Source: Fragilariopsis cylindrus CCMP1102 (taxonomy: Eukaryota; Bacillariophyta; Bacillariophyceae; Bacillariales; Bacillariaceae). From it: a DNA stretch of 64,000 nucleotides. A program made the translations under genes and the position numbers. This document shows, one piece after another, positions 1 through 11,602 of this stretch; positions within the stretch are counted from its first letter, which is position 1; the number at the start of each line of letters is the position of its first letter. The stretch lies in contig FMBT01000314.1 of the NCBI GenBank assembly GCA_900095095.1, positions 372,001 to 436,000 of the forward strand, written 5' to 3'. The notes beneath the pieces are model-generated. The model was given only the letters and a program-made list of their open reading frames with translations. It was not told the origin of the DNA and did no database searches.

Positions 1-730
1 TATATATATAGCATTCATCATCTCTGTACAGTCAGAAAAGTGCAGAGGGCAGAGGGCAGAAGGCAATATTGTGCTGGACGATCCTTAGGAACTGCAATGC
101 AGGAGGAGGCGCTTTTGCATATCACATACATTATTTTATATGTATGCTGGGGTTATCAAGTCAACCTAGAAAAGTATGCTAAAAATGTCCACTCATTTCT
201 TGTTTTGATTTCTAGCATGTTTGAAGTTTCAGGAAAAAGTTCCTTCATTATATAGCAATGGCAATGTTCTTAAAAATCGCAGGGAAGAATCTTCCTAAAA
301 TTTTTGTGGTTAGCACACCTTAGTGAGCAAGCAATGAATTAATTGTCCTATATACTTCCCATTTCTTTGTTGGTTAAGCTGTTAACCAGCATGGCAATCG
401 CTGATGATAGTGCACCTTCCTTGTGAGTTGCTGAATAAAATTCCCCAAGACCTGCATCAGATTGTTCATCACATAATAATCAGTTCTGCAGGCATATGTT
501 CTATCTTGAACTGTAAAAGAAAGACAACCCGCGCAATACCTTGTATTAGAAAAATTAATTCATGTGCATTAGAATTCTTAAAAGAAGAAACTATCGCATC
601 AACCTGACAGTGGGAATTTTCTTGACCATACCTCCATTGATATTAATCTGTTTTATACAAACTTATCAGACAAGTTATTAAAGATATCTGTAGTATAGTA
701 GGCTAAATAGAAGGAAGAAGAATTTCAGTG
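1..730. other. Intergenic, no feature recognised
   Basis: AT-rich sequence with a short TA repeat at the very start. Open frames here are short and have no recognisable domain or repeat relation. The last bases form the left flank of the Copia insertion. Confidence 0.5.
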
Positions 731-735
731 TTAGT

Positions 736-1011
736 TGATGAGATACTCAAGTCACTAGCAAGTGGGGCGCGCAAACCCGTTACTAGAGAGTATTCAAATA
801 CAACAGCCCAGCCAGCCAGTTGCCACCAGGCGAGCTTGACCCATTCAAACCAACTGAATATCAACCACTCATTAGCTAGAATCGCGTACGAGTGAGTGAA
901 CCAGTTGTAATAGGATGGATCCAACACCCAGTTGGATGCTAAGATAGATAGCTCATAATAACTTTAGATATTAGTTAATAACCAAAGTATACGCTATATC
1001 GTAGCTCAACA
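736..1011 (+). repeat. 5' LTR of the Copia element
   Basis: 276-bp terminal repeat beginning TGATGAGATACTC and ending GCTCAACA. It matches 6479-6754 at all but one position by eye. The target duplication TTAGT lies immediately to its left. Confidence 0.93.
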
Positions 1012-1163
1012 GTCTAAAGTTATATTGTCGCTTAAGCAACAACACTGAGAGACACTAAACAAGACAAAGACAAATCGGTAGGCAAACAGCCAAACAACAC
1101 CGAATAGACAAAGACAACGGTAGGCAAACAGCCAAACAGCACCGTAAACAGACAACAAGCAAG

Positions 1164-2405
1164 ATGAAGGAAACAGAAGAAGCAATCGACTTAACTGCCA
1201 TCACCCGCAATGCCATTCAACCAACACTACTCAGCATCAACAGAGCAAAAAGAGAAATCAGTCGACAGTTACAAACACGGGTTTGTGCTGATCCAGCAAC
1301 ACATGATCATGGTCACTCCTATATTGTGTGTGACGCTACTGAATGGAGCAAGAAAAGACTGGTGACGTCGCAAATCACCCCACCAACCAACCCTGGAGAA
1401 TATGGTGGTACAACACACAACGCACATGAAATCCACAAAACTAAGCTACTAGCGTGGAAGCGATACAAAGAAGCACAAGCAGCAACAAAGAAAATGATCA
1501 TGCACGCTTTCAAGGACTATCACTTTTTGGAACTCCAAGATAACAATGGCGACATTGTCGGCTACACAGCCATTGAACTATTCCAACACCTCATGGACCA
1601 GTACGTCCGACCGGAGGATGTTGCGGATCAAGTAACAGCCCTACACAAGGTACTGGAACAACAATATGATCCAACTGAAGAACCTCAAGTTTATTACAAG
1701 TTAGTACAAGATGCAAGGAACACTCTGGAATCATTGAATGAATCAATCGATGAAGCAACACTCATCCGCCATGGACTCAATCAGTTCAAAGAGCACATCG
1801 ATTTGAAATTAGATATCAAGGAGTGGAAGAAACAGGATACAGTCAACAAAACATGGAAGAAGTTCAAATCTCACTTCACTAAGGCCATCAATGACAACAA
1901 GAATGATACTGGAACACTCAAAGCGCTTGGAATGGCCAATGCTGTCAAGGAGGAGATCAACAAAAACAAAGAAAACATGAAGGTATTCGCCCAAGCATCA
2001 ATGGAGGCCAACCAGAAGATCAACCTGCTGGAACAACACTGCGCAGCCCTAATGGCAGAAAGACAACCACCACCAAAACAAGCAACTGCTGTGGACGCCA
2101 AATCACAACAAATCCAAGTGTTAACTGACCGACTCAACCAACTTGAGCTCAACAAAGGAGGAGGTGGAGGCGGAGGCTATCGCGCTCTCGGAAGCAATGC
2201 ATTCCCCAAGAATGGAAAGGACGGCACTAGGACATGCAGAAGATGGTCCAACGATGAATACTGTTGGACATGTGGCTTCGATATCAAACACAACAGCATG
2301 ACTTGCAAGTACATCAAGGATGAAGCAGCCCACAAGAAAGAGGCAACAGCGACCAATACCATGGGAGGATCCACTCGAAACTTGCATTTACGATCTAACT
2401 TGTGA
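1164..2405 (+). CDS. Copia Gag-like part
   Basis: Frame of 413 residues just inside the 5' LTR. It is a hydrophilic, helix-rich Gag-like protein with a glycine run near residue 335 and, near the C-terminus, a zinc-knuckle-like C-x2-C-x5-H-x4-C (CWTCGFDIKHNSMTC). The knuckle would bind nucleic acid in the particle. It is part of the element at 736-6754. Confidence 0.75.
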   Translation: MKETEEAIDLTAITRNAIQPTLLSINRAKREISRQLQTRVCADPATHDHGHSYIVCDATEWSKKRLVTSQITPPTNPGEYGGTTHNAHEIHKTKLLAWKRYKEAQAATKKMIMHAFKDYHFLELQDNNGDIVGYTAIELFQHLMDQYVRPEDVADQVTALHKVLEQQYDPTEEPQVYYKLVQDARNTLESLNESIDEATLIRHGLNQFKEHIDLKLDIKEWKKQDTVNKTWKKFKSHFTKAINDNKNDTGTLKALGMANAVKEEINKNKENMKVFAQASMEANQKINLLEQHCAALMAERQPPPKQATAVDAKSQQIQVLTDRLNQLELNKGGGGGGGYRALGSNAFPKNGKDGTRTCRRWSNDEYCWTCGFDIKHNSMTCKYIKDEAAHKKEATATNTMGGSTRNLHLRSNL

Positions 2406-3083
2406 TGTGGTTGGAGGAATAACAGTATAAATGAAATAGAACCAAATAAAAATATAAATGAACCTATTAACCCAATTTCATACTGTTATTCTTCGAGCAA
2501 AACCTATACCAAACTAGCAGCAATTGTAGAAGATGAAGAGTACACCAATGCAGTAGCAGATTCTGGAGCCACAGGACATTTCTTTCCAAATGAAGATGAC
2601 AAGAAGAACACCCATGAAGAAATAAAAGTGATTTGCGCCAACAAGCAAACAATGAATTCAGTTGCAACAACAAAATTAGATATTCCGGAATTATCTGACA
2701 AGGCAAAAACAGCCTTCCACTTTAATGAAATGGATACACCACTGCTCTCTATTCCAGTATTGGCAGACGATGGTTGTAAAATTGAATTAACAGAAGACAA
2801 CATTGTGGTAACAAAAAATAATAAGATAATATTAAAAGGAATTAGAGATAAAACATCAACACTGTGGATGATACCAATCAAACATTGTGAGAAAGCAAGA
2901 ATATTAGCACAACAACTTCCACCACTACCAAGCCATGCAGCGAACAGCGCGTATCATCAACCAACCATAGCAAAATTAATGGCATATCACAATGCATAGA
3001 TTGGATCACTACCAGTCAAAACACTATGCAATGCCATTGATAATGATTGGTTAACATCATTTCCAGGATTAACTAGCGCAGCA

Positions 3084-6000
3084 GTGAGGAGACACCTACC
3101 AAAATCAATATCAACAACAATGGGCCATCTGCGCATGATTAGAAAAGGAATTAGGTCCACCACAAAGCCAACAATTAGTGAAATAATGAATGAAGAATTA
3201 GATCCAGAACCAGTGTTACCACCACCCATACGCATCACCAACAGACAGCATACTGTGGCAGTGGATACAATACCATTTGAAGATTTGAAAGGGATAATAG
3301 CAACAGATCTCCCTGGAAGATTTCCAACGACCTCAGCTCAAGGAAATGCCTATGTCCTAGTTATGTATGATTATGATTCAAATACAATCAATGCAGTAGC
3401 AATCAAGAACAGAACAACAGCATCGTTAGTCAAAGGTTACAACGAATTGTTTGAAGACCTGAAGAAAGCTGGAATCAATCCAGTACTCCACCGGTTAGAT
3501 AATGAAACTTCAAAGGAATTGATATTAGAGATAGAGAAGAAAGGATTAGACTACCAAATCGCATCCCCAGGTGATCATCGTCTTAATCATGCTGAAAGAG
3601 CCATCCAAACATTCAAAAACCATTTCATTGCAGTGCTATATGGATGTGACAGTACGTTCCCAGCAAAGCAATGGGATCGTATCATTAAGCAAGCAGTTAT
3701 GACATTGAATATGTGCAGGCCTTCCCGAATCAATCCAAAATTATCTGCATACCAACAAGTATGGGGAAACTTTGACTTCAACAAGACACCACTGGCTCCA
3801 CCTGGATGCAAAGTAGTGGTACATGAAAGAGCAATGGAAAGGGGAGCATGGGCATGTCATGGAGTAGTAGGTTACTACATAGGACCAGCAATGAAGCACT
3901 ACAGGAACTACATCAGTTACATCCCTGAAACAAAAGGAATTCGAACAACCAACACGATTGAATTCTTTCCAGAAAAAGTAGACATGCCAACAACAGCAAC
4001 AACAGACCGCTTAGCAAGAGCTGCTGAAGACCTGGCTGAGATACTACAAGCACCACACCCAGCAACTCCATTCCTACAACAAGGCACAGTCATCAACGAC
4101 GCAATGGAGCAATTAAAGAAAATATTTACACCACCAACTAGAATGGAAACAGCAATGGCTGCACCAATTCCAAGGGTGTTAGAAACTGCTGTAGCAGCTC
4201 CAAGGGTGGGTGTAAACAACAACAACAACAGTAATCATTCTCCAAGGGTGCCAGTAACAACAACAACAACAACAGATCGGTTACAACGAGTACTAAACAG
4301 ATTAGAAGCTAAAACTGTGCCAAATAGTGAACGGTCCAGTAGCAAAAGAACTAAATCAGTACGATTTCCAGATAACTGCGAAGGACCCAGTGCATTAAGG
4401 ACTAAATTATCGCGAATTGCAGAAGAAATATTACCACATCCAATCGGTACTAAGATTAGAAGATCATTCAAAAATAACAATCATATCTCCAAAAAGAACA
4501 AGCTAAATGGTACTATTACATCGTACGACAATGACAGAGAGTACTACATGATAGAATATGATGATGGTGATTCGGAGGAGCTAAGGCACAAGACAGTCGA
4601 AAAGTATATCATTACAGCCAATACAGAAATGGACCAAATGAAAAGATTAACACGATCAAGCCTACAAGCCAAGTCTGCGAATCACAAAAGAGAAGCAATG
4701 AAGATGGCATTCGACGCGTTCACTGATTCAAACCTACCACTACACCATGCAATGCCAGTATTCGATGAAGTAACAAAAAAGATGCTGGAATATCGACACC
4801 TAATCAATCACCCAGATCCGGAAATAAGAAAACAGTGGCAATTATCTGGTGCTAATGAATTTGGAAGGACCATGCAAGGAGTAGGTAAGACAAGAAAAGA
4901 AGAAGATCGAATAGAAGGAACCGATACAATGCACTTGATTCACAAGAAAGACATCCCAAAGAACAAGAAGATCACCTATGCCAGATTTGTCAGTGAAATC
5001 AGACTACAGAAAGCAGAGATCCATCGAACAAGAATGACAGCAGGAGGTGACCGACTAGACGACTATGAAGGCAAGACAAGCACTGAAACTGCAGGATTAG
5101 AAACAATCAAGATTCACATCAACAGCACCATCTCAAGAGCGAAACTAGGAGCAAGATACTTAGGTATTGATATTGGAAATATGTACTTGAACACCAAGCT
5201 ACTATCACCAGAGTATATGAGAATCCACAGTGACCTAATTCCAGATGAGATCAAGCAGGAGTACAACACTGAAGCCTACACTGACGAAAATGGATACGTC
5301 TACATGGAAATAACAGGTGCAATATATGGACTAGCACAATCAGGATACCTAGCAAACCAAGATCTAATCAAGAACCTCGCACCATACGGATACCATCCAG
5401 TGAAAAGAACTCCAGGTTTGTGGGAACATGAAACAAGAAAGACGACATTCACACTAGTAGTGGATGATTTTGGTGTACAATACTTCAACAAAGATGATGC
5501 AGATCACTTAATCAATGCAATCAAAGCCAATTATCCAGTCAAAGTTGATTGGACCGGATCCAAATATATTGGAATTGATCTGGATTGGAATTATGAAAAA
5601 GGAGAGGTAATATTATCAATGAAAGGTTATGTGATCAAAGCACTAAAAGAATTCCAACATAAGAAACCAACCAAACCATTTGATGCACCAGCCAAATTTC
5701 ACCAACCAGAATTTGGACAAAAAGTACAGTATGAAAGACAAGATATATCAGAAAAACTATCACCAAAGCAAATAGAGACAATACAGAAAGTATGTGGAAA
5801 ATTTCTATATACATGTCGAGGAATTGATGGGACCATGCATCATACACTAAATGAATTATGCATTGCAGCAACAAAAGGAACACAAGAAACACAAGATGCA
5901 CTAGAATACTTCCTAAACTACTGTGCCACTCATCCAGAAGCAAAGATTATCTACAGAGCAAGTGACATGATATTAACAGTCGACAGCGATGCAGCCTACC

Positions 6001-6638
6001 AAGTAGCACCAAAATCAAGAAGCAGAGCATCAGGATACCACTATCTAGGAGACATGGATGGATTACTGTTCAATGGAGCAATTTTCATCTTAGCAAAGGT
6101 CATCAAAGCAGTAATGCAATCAGCAGCTGAAGCAGAATGTGGCGCCTTGTACATGAATGCAAAAGAAGTGATGCCAATGAGGACAACATTAGAAGAATTA
6201 AAACATCCACAACCACCAACACCAATGCGAACAGACAACAGCACAGCAGATGGGATAATGAACAAAACAGTTAAACAGAAAGCATCAAAATCAATGGACA
6301 TGCGATTTTACTTTGTACAAGACAGAGTAGAACAGAAACAACTGAAAGTTTTTTGGGCGCCAGGAGAAATAAATCTAGCAGACTACCAATCAAAAGTACA
6401 ACCAACATCAGTACACAGAGCACTAAGACCAATATATCTATATGAAGAAGGCAAAAGCCCAGCTACACTGCAAGGGTGTGATGAGATACTCAAGTCACTA
6501 GCAAGTGGGGCGCGCAAACCCGTTACTAGAGAGTATTCAAATACAACAGCCCAGCCAGCCAGTTGCCACCAGGCGAGCTTGACCCATTCAAACCAACTGA
6601 ATATCAACCACTCATTAGCTAGAATCGCGTACGAGTGA
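3084..6638 (+). CDS. Copia polyprotein part: integrase, reverse transcriptase, RNase H
   Basis: Long frame holding the DDE integrase core (about 3250-3900), a proline-, asparagine- and threonine-rich linker, reverse transcriptase (about 4900-5650, with VVDDFG at its catalytic centre) and RNase H (about 5950-6400, with TVDSDAAY). The protease signature AVADSGATGHF lies just upstream at about 2550. The end of the frame runs into the 3' LTR. It is part of the element at 736-6754. Confidence 0.85.
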   Translation: MRRHLPKSISTTMGHLRMIRKGIRSTTKPTISEIMNEELDPEPVLPPPIRITNRQHTVAVDTIPFEDLKGIIATDLPGRFPTTSAQGNAYVLVMYDYDSNTINAVAIKNRTTASLVKGYNELFEDLKKAGINPVLHRLDNETSKELILEIEKKGLDYQIASPGDHRLNHAERAIQTFKNHFIAVLYGCDSTFPAKQWDRIIKQAVMTLNMCRPSRINPKLSAYQQVWGNFDFNKTPLAPPGCKVVVHERAMERGAWACHGVVGYYIGPAMKHYRNYISYIPETKGIRTTNTIEFFPEKVDMPTTATTDRLARAAEDLAEILQAPHPATPFLQQGTVINDAMEQLKKIFTPPTRMETAMAAPIPRVLETAVAAPRVGVNNNNNSNHSPRVPVTTTTTTDRLQRVLNRLEAKTVPNSERSSSKRTKSVRFPDNCEGPSALRTKLSRIAEEILPHPIGTKIRRSFKNNNHISKKNKLNGTITSYDNDREYYMIEYDDGDSEELRHKTVEKYIITANTEMDQMKRLTRSSLQAKSANHKREAMKMAFDAFTDSNLPLHHAMPVFDEVTKKMLEYRHLINHPDPEIRKQWQLSGANEFGRTMQGVGKTRKEEDRIEGTDTMHLIHKKDIPKNKKITYARFVSEIRLQKAEIHRTRMTAGGDRLDDYEGKTSTETAGLETIKIHINSTISRAKLGARYLGIDIGNMYLNTKLLSPEYMRIHSDLIPDEIKQEYNTEAYTDENGYVYMEITGAIYGLAQSGYLANQDLIKNLAPYGYHPVKRTPGLWEHETRKTTFTLVVDDFGVQYFNKDDADHLINAIKANYPVKVDWTGSKYIGIDLDWNYEKGEVILSMKGYVIKALKEFQHKKPTKPFDAPAKFHQPEFGQKVQYERQDISEKLSPKQIETIQKVCGKFLYTCRGIDGTMHHTLNELCIAATKGTQETQDALEYFLNYCATHPEAKIIYRASDMILTVDSDAAYQVAPKSRSRASGYHYLGDMDGLLFNGAIFILAKVIKAVMQSAAEAECGALYMNAKEVMPMRTTLEELKHPQPPTPMRTDNSTADGIMNKTVKQKASKSMDMRFYFVQDRVEQKQLKVFWAPGEINLADYQSKVQPTSVHRALRPIYLYEEGKSPATLQGCDEILKSLASGARKPVTREYSNTTAQPASCHQASLTHSNQLNINHSLARIAYE

Positions 6639-6754
6639 GTGAACCAGTTGTAATAGGATGGATCCAACACCCAGTTGGATGCTAAGATAGATAGCTCATA
6701 ATAACTTTAGACATTAGTTAATAACCAAAGTATACGCTATATCGTAGCTCAACA
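6479..6754 (+). repeat. 3' LTR of the Copia element
   Basis: 276-bp copy of 736-1011 with one visible difference (C for T near position 6713). It is followed at once by the second TTAGT target copy. The near identity implies very little time since insertion. Confidence 0.93.
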
Positions 6755-7007
6755 TTAGTTGGTCATTTGGGGAAAATTCTGTGAGGTTGTATAGGGATGG
6801 GAGGCAAATTTTTGAATTGCTACAAGAGGTGCATAAAAGAGAGGAGAACTACGAATTGAATAATAGAGTATGAGCTACTACTATTATAATATTAATAAAA
6901 CATCCTTCAAAGGGGATCCATTATCTCAACTGGTATGGTAGACATGAACTTTTGGAAAAGTATATCATGTGTCTCTTTTTGTAGGCCAGTTTTAAAATGG
7001 GTTGGTA

Positions 7008-7690
7008 AGATACTTGAATCACTAGCAACCAGGACTAGAGTCCCCGTTACTAGACAGTACTTTTTTAAATAAAAGTTACAGCCCAGTTAAGCAGATGGAA
7101 CAAGATGAGCCATACCAACTCACACCTCATTTACTCAGTGCAGAATATTGCGTAACCTGTTGTTGTAATATGGAACACCCAAGTTGAGTAGACAATCAAA
7201 TATATAGCTCATAAATAACATTTCAGATACTACTTTGATGGTACAAAAGGACAATCTATTATACTGTAACAGCCTGAACAGTCTTAAGCTATATTGTCAG
7301 CAATAAACCAACAATTGAAGAAACTAAACAACATACTGTAAGTTCAAAACAGAAGGGAAAATATTAAAGTTAAGGAACAAGAACATAATACCAGGAACCA
7401 TGTCGTCAAATCAACAGAGGAAAGGATCAACCTAACAGATGTTACCCAGAACAACAACATACCACCAACTCTAATTTATATCACTAAAGCAAGGGGATAA
7501 ATCAGCAGGCAATTGCAAACAAGGATACGTGTCAATCCCCATACATATGACAATGGTCATTCATGATACATTTCTGGATCAAGACTAAGTGGCTCAAAAA
7601 GAGACAAGTGGCATAGCATCACCACCAATCACTCCACCAACCAATCCAGGAGAATATGATGGGACAGCGCACTTAACAGCTAACAGCTGT
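7008..7690 (+). mobile_element. Decayed Copia relative: LTR plus leader and gag start
   Basis: From about 7008 the sequence follows the plan of the neighbouring LTR (GATACTTGAATCACTAGCAA, CCCGTTACTAGA, ATAGCTCATAA) but with many substitutions and small indels. It continues into a leader and the first part of a gag-like region, then fades at about 7690. It is a clearly older, truncated member of the same or a sister family, with many breaks. The young element sits about 250 bp upstream in the same orientation. Confidence 0.75.
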
Positions 7691-8398
7691 TAATATCACA
7701 AGAGATGCCGTGTGTGCACCAGTTAAGCATGAAAAAAGCATATGGCATAAGCGCTTTCTCCATCCTCGAGCGGGATGCAAGGAAGAAGTTTGGATTGCGA
7801 TAAGTGTCGTTTGGTCCCTATAATTATTGTTTTCAATTCTACGCGCGTGGAAAACTGGGACGTCCCATTCTGATATTCTATTTTTTTGATTACTATCAGG
7901 CAGGAATGACAGAATAATGTATTAACGGATGTCCGTAAGATTTAATCTACAGGAAAGCTGTTAATTGTTTTCAATTCTGATATTCGTATTTTTTATGATT
8001 TACTCGCGGGCACAGATAAATGTTACGTAATGTATACGTGGATCTTGATGTCGGGAAGATTATTGCGGACTTTTTGTTAAAGTTTTATTCTTATTCAAGA
8101 TTCACGAACAAGACATGTAATTATTAATTGATGAGTTTATGAAAAGAATGTTAAACAAGAGAAGTACAGAACACAGCCCTGTTCTTTTTGCTATCTGTGT
8201 AAACACCCAAGTCGACATCAAAAGTTTCGCGATTCCTTTATTTTAGAAACAATACCACAATATACATATTGAAATTGGATGTTTTTGTTTTCTTACCAGA
8301 TTTACATTTGTTACATAAGTCGAAAGATTAGCGCTTTAATAATGATCACACTTCAATAATAGGTCCCCATGATAATATTAGAAAGGATCGTATATGTA
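7691..8398. other. Intergenic, no feature recognised
   Basis: AT-rich, no convincing coding frame, no terminal repeats seen. It separates the decayed Copia fragment from the repeat upstream of the HSF gene. Confidence 0.4.
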
Positions 8399-8650
8399 CA
8401 ATTTCAATTGATATTTTTTGAAATGATGTGGCGAACTGTCGTTATCCTCATCTTTTGCAAAGAACATGAGGTAAATGACAATTTAATACGGATCACTTAT
8501 TGAATCAGTCAACAAATAAATTAGTATAATTACAATTAAAATTGATATTTTATGAAATGATGTGGCGAACTGTGTAAATCCTCATCTACCGGTAGTGTAA
8601 AGAACATGGGATGATTGACACTTTGATACGGATCACTTATTGCATCAGTC
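8399..8650 (+). repeat. Two-copy direct repeat upstream of the HSF gene
   Basis: Copies at about 8399-8510 and 8532-8650 share GAAATGATGTGGCGAACTGT near the start, AAGAACATG in the middle and CGGATCACTTATTG.ATCAGTC at the end. Divergence is moderate with small indels. The repeat ends about 190 bp before the chosen HSF start, so it lies in the likely promoter or 5' UTR. Confidence 0.8.
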
Positions 8651-8837
8651 ATCTGGTTCGCAGATTTCTAATACCGTGTCATTACAAATAAATAATATTA
8701 CAATCAAGAACAAACGCAAGGTTAATTTTGCAATACGTCGCGTTTCCTCACATGATAATTGTCACATAAATTCTAATTCGCAAAATAATATTATACACTC
8801 ACTCGTAACTCACGCCACTACTTTTACTAATAACATC

Positions 8838-10081
8838 ATGATTTTGAGTCGTCCTCCTCCTCCTTCCGATAATAATAGTAGTACTGGCACGGCAACAACA
8901 AGGCCAAGAGATATGACACTATGTTCATCATACTATTATGAAAATGAAAATGAAGATATTGTGTTCGAAGGAAAGCTAGGAGATACCCTTGCTGCACACT
9001 TCCTTCCTTCACCAACACCAACGCCGACGCTATCATCATCATCATCAATGGAATGGAACAAAAACAAGAACAGCTCTGGTGTATCTAATGTTTTATCAAC
9101 TCGAACATCAAAGGTAAGTGGAAGAGAAAAGAGAGAGAGAGAGAGACATATAATGCGTGTGTGTATTTTCCGCCGTTCTCTTACCGTTCCTATTCCTCAT
9201 GTTAATTTCACATTCCACATCTCACTTTTCAGAAACTATCATTTCCAGAAACATTACATCGTATTCTTGACGATGTTGCCGATGGTAACGTGTGCATGAC
9301 GTCATCTTCAGCAGCTAGTGAAATGATTTCATGGGAAGAAATGGGTAAAGGATTTAGGATATATCAACCAAAACCATTTAATGAAATGATACTATCAAAA
9401 TACGCTAGACGTAAAACAAAATATCGATCCTTTCAACGTCAATTGAATATATATGGATTTAAATTGAATAGAAGATCTGGTATATATCATCATGAAAACT
9501 TCACAAGAGGTGATATCCGTTCATTGAAAAAGATTCGTCCAGCACCCAATAAGAATTATATCAACAATAGTCTTAGAAAAACTAGTAAGAATACCTACAA
9601 GAGCAGCTCCTCAAGATACTCTGCCGTTGCTGTTGAACAACGACGAGTACGAGAAAGAAGCATCGTTAGCAGCGAAGAAGATGGTGACTCAGCATCGTCC
9701 TCCTCATCAGCATCCTTTCCGTCAGTCGTATCATCAAACAACAAGGTCAACAAAACTACCTCCATCAGGAATAAATCCATCAAGAACATGCCGATCGGTT
9801 GCTTTTTTCCTCTCCCTTTGATGCGCAAATTGTCACGCAGTATAATCTCGTCGTCGCCATCACCTGAAGAAGCTTTTTCTGGTGGTATTGATTATAATAT
9901 CATGCCTATCGTTGCCGGTATCTATGATGATTGTCTCGAGGATATTGATGTTACGAATATCAGCAATATTATTGATATCGATACTACTACAAGTAATGCG
10001 AATGCAAAGAATACAGCAGTATACACAGTATTTGATGATCGTGATTTTTTATCAGATATAAGTGATATTCCAGTACTATAA
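8838..10081 (+). CDS. HSF-type DNA-binding protein
   Basis: Heat-shock-factor family regulator, expected in the nucleus and bound to DNA through a winged helix. Two exons, 8838-9113 and 9233-10081, are joined by a phase-0 intron (AAG|GTAAGT...TTTTCAG). The product is about 374 residues. The HSF domain covers about residues 95-185: FPETLHRILDDV, then ISWEEMGKGFRIYQP, then the recognition-helix region SFQRQLNIYGFKLNR. It starts almost exactly at exon 2. The rest is Ser/Asn-rich, with an acidic hydrophobic C-terminus that could activate transcription. No heptad oligomerisation domain is obvious. HSF genes are greatly expanded in diatoms, so a heat role should not be assumed. The start is the first in-frame ATG. 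Open sequence continues upstream to 8640 without an ATG, so the 5' end is uncertain. Confidence 0.88.
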
Positions 10082-11176
10082 TAGAGATTGTACTAATTGT
10101 ACCGTTGTGCATGTTATACAAGCCTTATTACTACCTCCATGATGGGATTGTGAAGGATAATGAAGGACTGGGATGGGATGAAGGTGCACCATCGAAAAGC
10201 TGGTATTATATACTATACCGGTATTACTATTTGTATATATGTTTCATACAACCAAAAACAAGAAGAGAAAAAAGAACTCAGAACAAGAACTAAAACCATG
10301 TTGAACACACACACACACACACACAACTAACAACAAGCGTGCACATGCACGTATACGTACACCTATATCAATAGTTTGTCTAATTAAGAATGAAATAATA
10401 GTTACTATAATAGTTCAAATACAATACTAATTACAGCTAGCAACCACCATTCAGATGTACTTTTTATTTCGCTAGTAGTAGAACAACACACCTAGCTAGC
10501 TAGTAGTATAGGTCCTAGTAGACATACAACCTATTGCATGTACACAAATTTTTTTCTACCTTTTGTTTCATCATGAGAGTGGACCATTGAGATTGGACAA
10601 GACAAGACGTAGCAAATTTCCACATCTTACGAAAAAAAAATCGGAACATCAACAAAAGTTAGTCCGACATCTAAACATTGTAAAAACACTACTGTAGTTA
10701 AGGAAATTGCTCAGTTATTCCGTCTTCGTCATATTCGTTTACTTAATCCGCTTCTCGTATTATTCTTCAAAAAATGAGAGTCAGTCTACTCTCCAGGAAA
10801 ATGTTTTTGTTTTGCGACTTCTTTTTCTTTTTCTTCGTTTGTGTACATTGCCATATTTGTATTCGGTAACTTATGTACCTCTCCTTGCTCTCAAAAACCT
10901 CGAATTGGTGCTCCCACGATGATCGTGCGTGTTGTTCTTCTTCTTTGACGCCAAAGAAGAAGAATGATCGTCGATTTGAAAAAAAACGAAAATCAGCGAA
11001 AATTCGCATCCTCCAGCGTGCGCGCGCTTGAGTCAATGGTTCGACTCATGACTCGAATGGTTCCTTTCATGAGTTGAATGGTTAGCGCCCTTTGGGGATG
11101 CGAATTTTCACTTATTTTTGATTTTTTTCAAAGCGAGGATCATTTCAGCATGCAGGGGTGGGTGGGGGGGGGGGGA
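10082..11176. other. Intergenic with simple repeats
   Basis: Holds a CA run (about 10307-10324), GCTAGC-rich sequence near 10490, and a G run (about 11165-11175). No coding frame with recognisable features was found. Confidence 0.5.
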
Positions 11177-11589
11177 CTAAGTTGAAAGTCTTGTTTTGTT
11201 TGGATTATTTTTCTTAGACTCACTCCAATCGCTGCGCCCCCAGAAACAAAGAGAAGCATAGGATGCTGCAACTAACAAACCAAATCCAGTCAATAATACC
11301 ACAACGACAGCCGTCGTCGAAGTTGCGCAGTTAATAGCAGACAAAATGAGGAATGAAAAACGGAGAATATAAAAAAGTAATGTCTCGGCTTGCAGCTGTT
11401 GAAAAAGCAAGCTCTTGCTGCTGGAAATTTTGGTGGTTGTGGCGACGCAACGTCGACGTCGACGTCGATGTCGATGTCGAATGCTGACGGTGTTATCAAC
11501 AGCAAAAGCAGCAACAGCAACAACATGATTAGAGCAATTGTGTTATCAGCAGCCATTTTGCGGGATATACCATTTTGTATAGACGACAT
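11177..11589 (-). CDS. Possible small membrane protein, low support
   Basis: Two overlapping reverse-strand frames suggest one short gene. The N-terminal part (from 11589) has a leucine-rich hydrophobic segment ending in ITPSAFD and a DIDIDVDVDV stretch written by a GTCGAC repeat. The other frame (to 11177) carries a second hydrophobic segment (VVVVLLTGFGLLVAASYASL) followed by FWGRSDW and a lysine/asparagine tail. The SAF after a hydrophobic leader recalls the ASAF motif of diatom plastid presequences, which is inference only. An intron or a single-base loss would be needed to connect the frames. Family not recognised. Confidence 0.25.
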
Positions 11590-11602
11590 CCGAATAAGTT
11601 GA

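Larger units (their letters stand above)
736..6754 (+). mobile_element. Copia-type LTR retrotransposon, nearly whole
   Basis: Ty1/Copia-like element of about 6.0 kb bounded by two 276-bp direct LTRs that start TG and end CA. It is flanked by the 5-bp target duplication TTAGT (731-735 and 6755-6759). Order of parts: 5' LTR, leader, Gag with a CCHC-like knuckle, protease with a DSGA motif, integrase, reverse transcriptase with a VDDF active site, RNase H, 3' LTR. Integrase before reverse transcriptase is the Copia order, and the general look fits diatom Copia (CoDi-like) elements. The LTRs show one difference in 276 positions, so the insertion is young. It looks nearly whole, with about one or two breaks in its coding part. 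Confidence 0.92.
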
